From Saccharofermentans sp. (lineage in GTDB: Bacteria; Bacillota; Clostridia; Saccharofermentanales; Saccharofermentanaceae), in the NCBI GenBank assembly GCA_024695505.1, contig JAILIB010000136.1:1-37184 (forward strand): a DNA stretch of 37,184 bases, read 5' to 3'. Position 1 is the first letter of the stretch. Each line of letters begins with the position of its first letter. The position numbers and the translations under genes were made by a program. Below, in pieces: positions 35,398 through 37,184 of the stretch. Under the pieces are notes generated by a model, which saw only the letters and a list, made by a program, of their open reading frames with translations, was not told where the DNA came from and did not search any database.

Positions 35398-37184
35398 ATG
35401 GAAAAGATTTTCAAGACTGAAATCGCCGGCAGACCCTTGGTCGTAGAGACCGGCAAGATCGCTCAGTTTTCGAACGGCGCATGCCTCATCAGATACGGTG
35501 AGACTTCCGTTCTGTCAACTGTAACCGCTTCACAGACCCCCAGAGAGGGTGTTGATTTCTTCCCGCTTTCAGTAGATTACGAGGAGAAGATGTACGCCGT
35601 AGGCAAGCTTCCCGGCGGTTTCATGAAGAGAGAGGGAAGACCCGGAGAAAAGGCCATACTTACATCACGTGTTATCGACCGTCCTGTAAGACCCTTGTTC
35701 CCCAAGGATCTCAGAAATGACGTCTGCGTCAACAACCTCGTTATGTCTGTTGACCCTGACTGCTCTCCCGAGATCACCGCAATGCTCGGTACATCAATCG
35801 CAATCGCTATTTCCGACATTCCGTGGAAGGGACCTATCGGAGGCGTCGTATTAGGCCTCATCGATGGCAAGACCATCATCAACCCTACGCTTGAACAGCG
35901 TCAGGAATCCCAGATGTACGTTACACTCGCAGGTACGCTCACCAAGATCTGCATGGTCGAGGCAGGCGCTAACGAGGTTCCGGATGACGTTATGCTCAAC
36001 GCTATCGCTGAGGGCCACGTCGTTATCAAGCAGATCTGCGAATTCATCAACGGCATCGTTGCTGAGATCGGTAAGGAGAAGTTCACTTACGATTCAGCTG
36101 ACGTTCCTGAGGAAGTTTTCGATGCTGTCAAGGAATTCGGCTGGGACAAGATGAGAGAAGCAGTTCTCGCAGTCGACAAGTCCGTACGTGACGCTAACGT
36201 TGCAGCACTTCAGGAAGAAGTCGTCGCAATGCTCGAAGAGAAGGAAGAGGGCCTTTCAAAGTGGGCACCTGACGCTATCTACAAGCTCGAGAAGAAGGTC
36301 GTTCGTGACTATCTGTTCCGTGAGCACAGACGTGTTGACGGCCGTGCACTTGACGAGATCAGACCTCTGTCCTGCGATGTAGGAGTACTTCCCAGAGTTC
36401 ACGGTTCAGCTTTCTTCCAGAGAGGCCAGACACAGGTAATGAACATCTGCACGCTCGCTCCTCTCGCTGAAGCACAGAAGCTCGAGGGCCTTGATGAGCA
36501 GACATACAAGAGATATGTTCACCATTACAACATGCCCGGTTACTCTACAGGTGAAGCTAAGCCTTCCAGATCACCCGGACGCCGTGAGATCGGTCACGGA
36601 GCATTAGCTGAGAGATCACTGATCCCTGTTCTTCCTTCCGAGGAAGAGTTCCCTTACGCTATCCGTACAGTTTCAGAGATCACGATGTCCAACGGTTCCA
36701 CATCACAGGGGTCCGTCTGCGCTTCGACTCTGTCGCTCATGGATGCAGGCGTTCCGATCAAGAGACCTGTTGCAGGTATCTCTTCCGGACTTATCACAGA
36801 TCCCGACAACGACGATAATTTCCTCGTATTCATGGATATCCAGGGCATCGAGGATTTCTTCGGCGACATGGACTTCAAGGTTGCAGGTACAACAGAAGGT
36901 ATCACATCCATCCAGGTCGACATCAAGGTCGAGGGTCTCACATTAGACATCATCAAGGCTGCTTTCGAGATGACTCACAAGGGAAGACTCCAGATCATCA
37001 ACGATGTTATCCTTCCCAGGATCCCCGCACCCCGTGCAGAACTCAACAAGTGGGCTCCGAGGATCATCTCCATGCAGGTACCTGTTGACAAGATCAGAGA
37101 AGTCATCGGTTCAGGCGGAAAGGTCATCAACAAGATCATCGCTGACACAGGCGCTCAGATCAACATCAACGATGACGGTATGGT
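35398..37184 (+). CDS. pnp: Polynucleotide phosphorylase, truncated by right window edge
   Basis: Not in ORF track as a full ORF. MEKIFKTEIAGRPLVVETGKIAQFSNGACLIRYGETSVLSTVTAS..., RPGEKAILTSRVIDRPVRPLFPKDLRNDV, RRVDGRALDEIRPLSCDVGVLPRVHGSAFFQRGQTQV, KH-domain start VPVDKIREVIGSGGKVINKI. Confidence 0.97.
   Translation, partial: MEKIFKTEIAGRPLVVETGKIAQFSNGACLIRYGETSVLSTVTASQTPREGVDFFPLSVDYEEKMYAVGKLPGGFMKREGRPGEKAILTSRVIDRPVRPLFPKDLRNDVCVNNLVMSVDPDCSPEITAMLGTSIAIAISDIPWKGPIGGVVLGLIDGKTIINPTLEQRQESQMYVTLAGTLTKICMVEAGANEVPDDVMLNAIAEGHVVIKQICEFINGIVAEIGKEKFTYDSADVPEEVFDAVKEFGWDKMREAVLAVDKSVRDANVAALQEEVVAMLEEKEEGLSKWAPDAIYKLEKKVVRDYLFREHRRVDGRALDEIRPLSCDVGVLPRVHGSAFFQRGQTQVMNICTLAPLAEAQKLEGLDEQTYKRYVHHYNMPGYSTGEAKPSRSPGRREIGHGALAERSLIPVLPSEEEFPYAIRTVSEITMSNGSTSQGSVCASTLSLMDAGVPIKRPVAGISSGLITDPDNDDNFLVFMDIQGIEDFFGDMDFKVAGTTEGITSIQVDIKVEGLTLDIIKAAFEMTHKGRLQIINDVILPRIPAPRAELNKWAPRIISMQVPVDKIREVIGSGGKVINKIIADTGAQININDDGM

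Noticed and set aside
1-37184. CRISPR array, transposase/integrase, prophage or toxin-antitoxin module
   Set aside because: No regularly spaced identical repeats and no recognisable mobile or defence proteins seen; gene content is mostly core.

Overview
Window of an ordinary-looking chromosomal region, probably from a Clostridia-type Bacillota (inferred from gene families, ChW repeats, sigma-A promoters and a Gram-positive SOS box; no taxonomic search was possible). It opens inside birA (minus strand, cut at the left edge). It then carries an HD-GYP membrane protein, a tandem pair of exported SGNH-hydrolase paralogues, a small lipoprotein, an 88-aa small protein, citrate synthase, an SDR, an acidic membrane protein and tRNA-Trp. 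The remainder is a housekeeping block: proC-rnhA-nudix-ftsK-cinA(CTD)-murJ-LUD-(437-aa orphan)-recA-recX, an MBL/membrane-protein pair, rimO-pgsA, acpP-rnc-smc-ftsY, hppA, rpsO, nadE, an SGNH hydrolase, and the 5' part of pnp (cut at the right edge). I see no CRISPR, transposon, prophage or obvious defence island. The most interesting signals are in the non-coding DNA: (1) a pnp leader with two mutually exclusive pairings of one anti-Shine-Dalgarno arm and a possible 14-codon uORF; (2) a compact three-way-junction candidate in the rpsO leader; (3) helically phased TGTC repeats plus two SOS-like palindromes upstream of recA; (4) hairpins at recA/recX and acpP/rnc. Protein-level candidates are a 437-aa orphan with a DGHHK motif and the SGNH paralogue pair with a GNS variant of the GDS block. 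All structures were found by eye; no folding or homology search was run.
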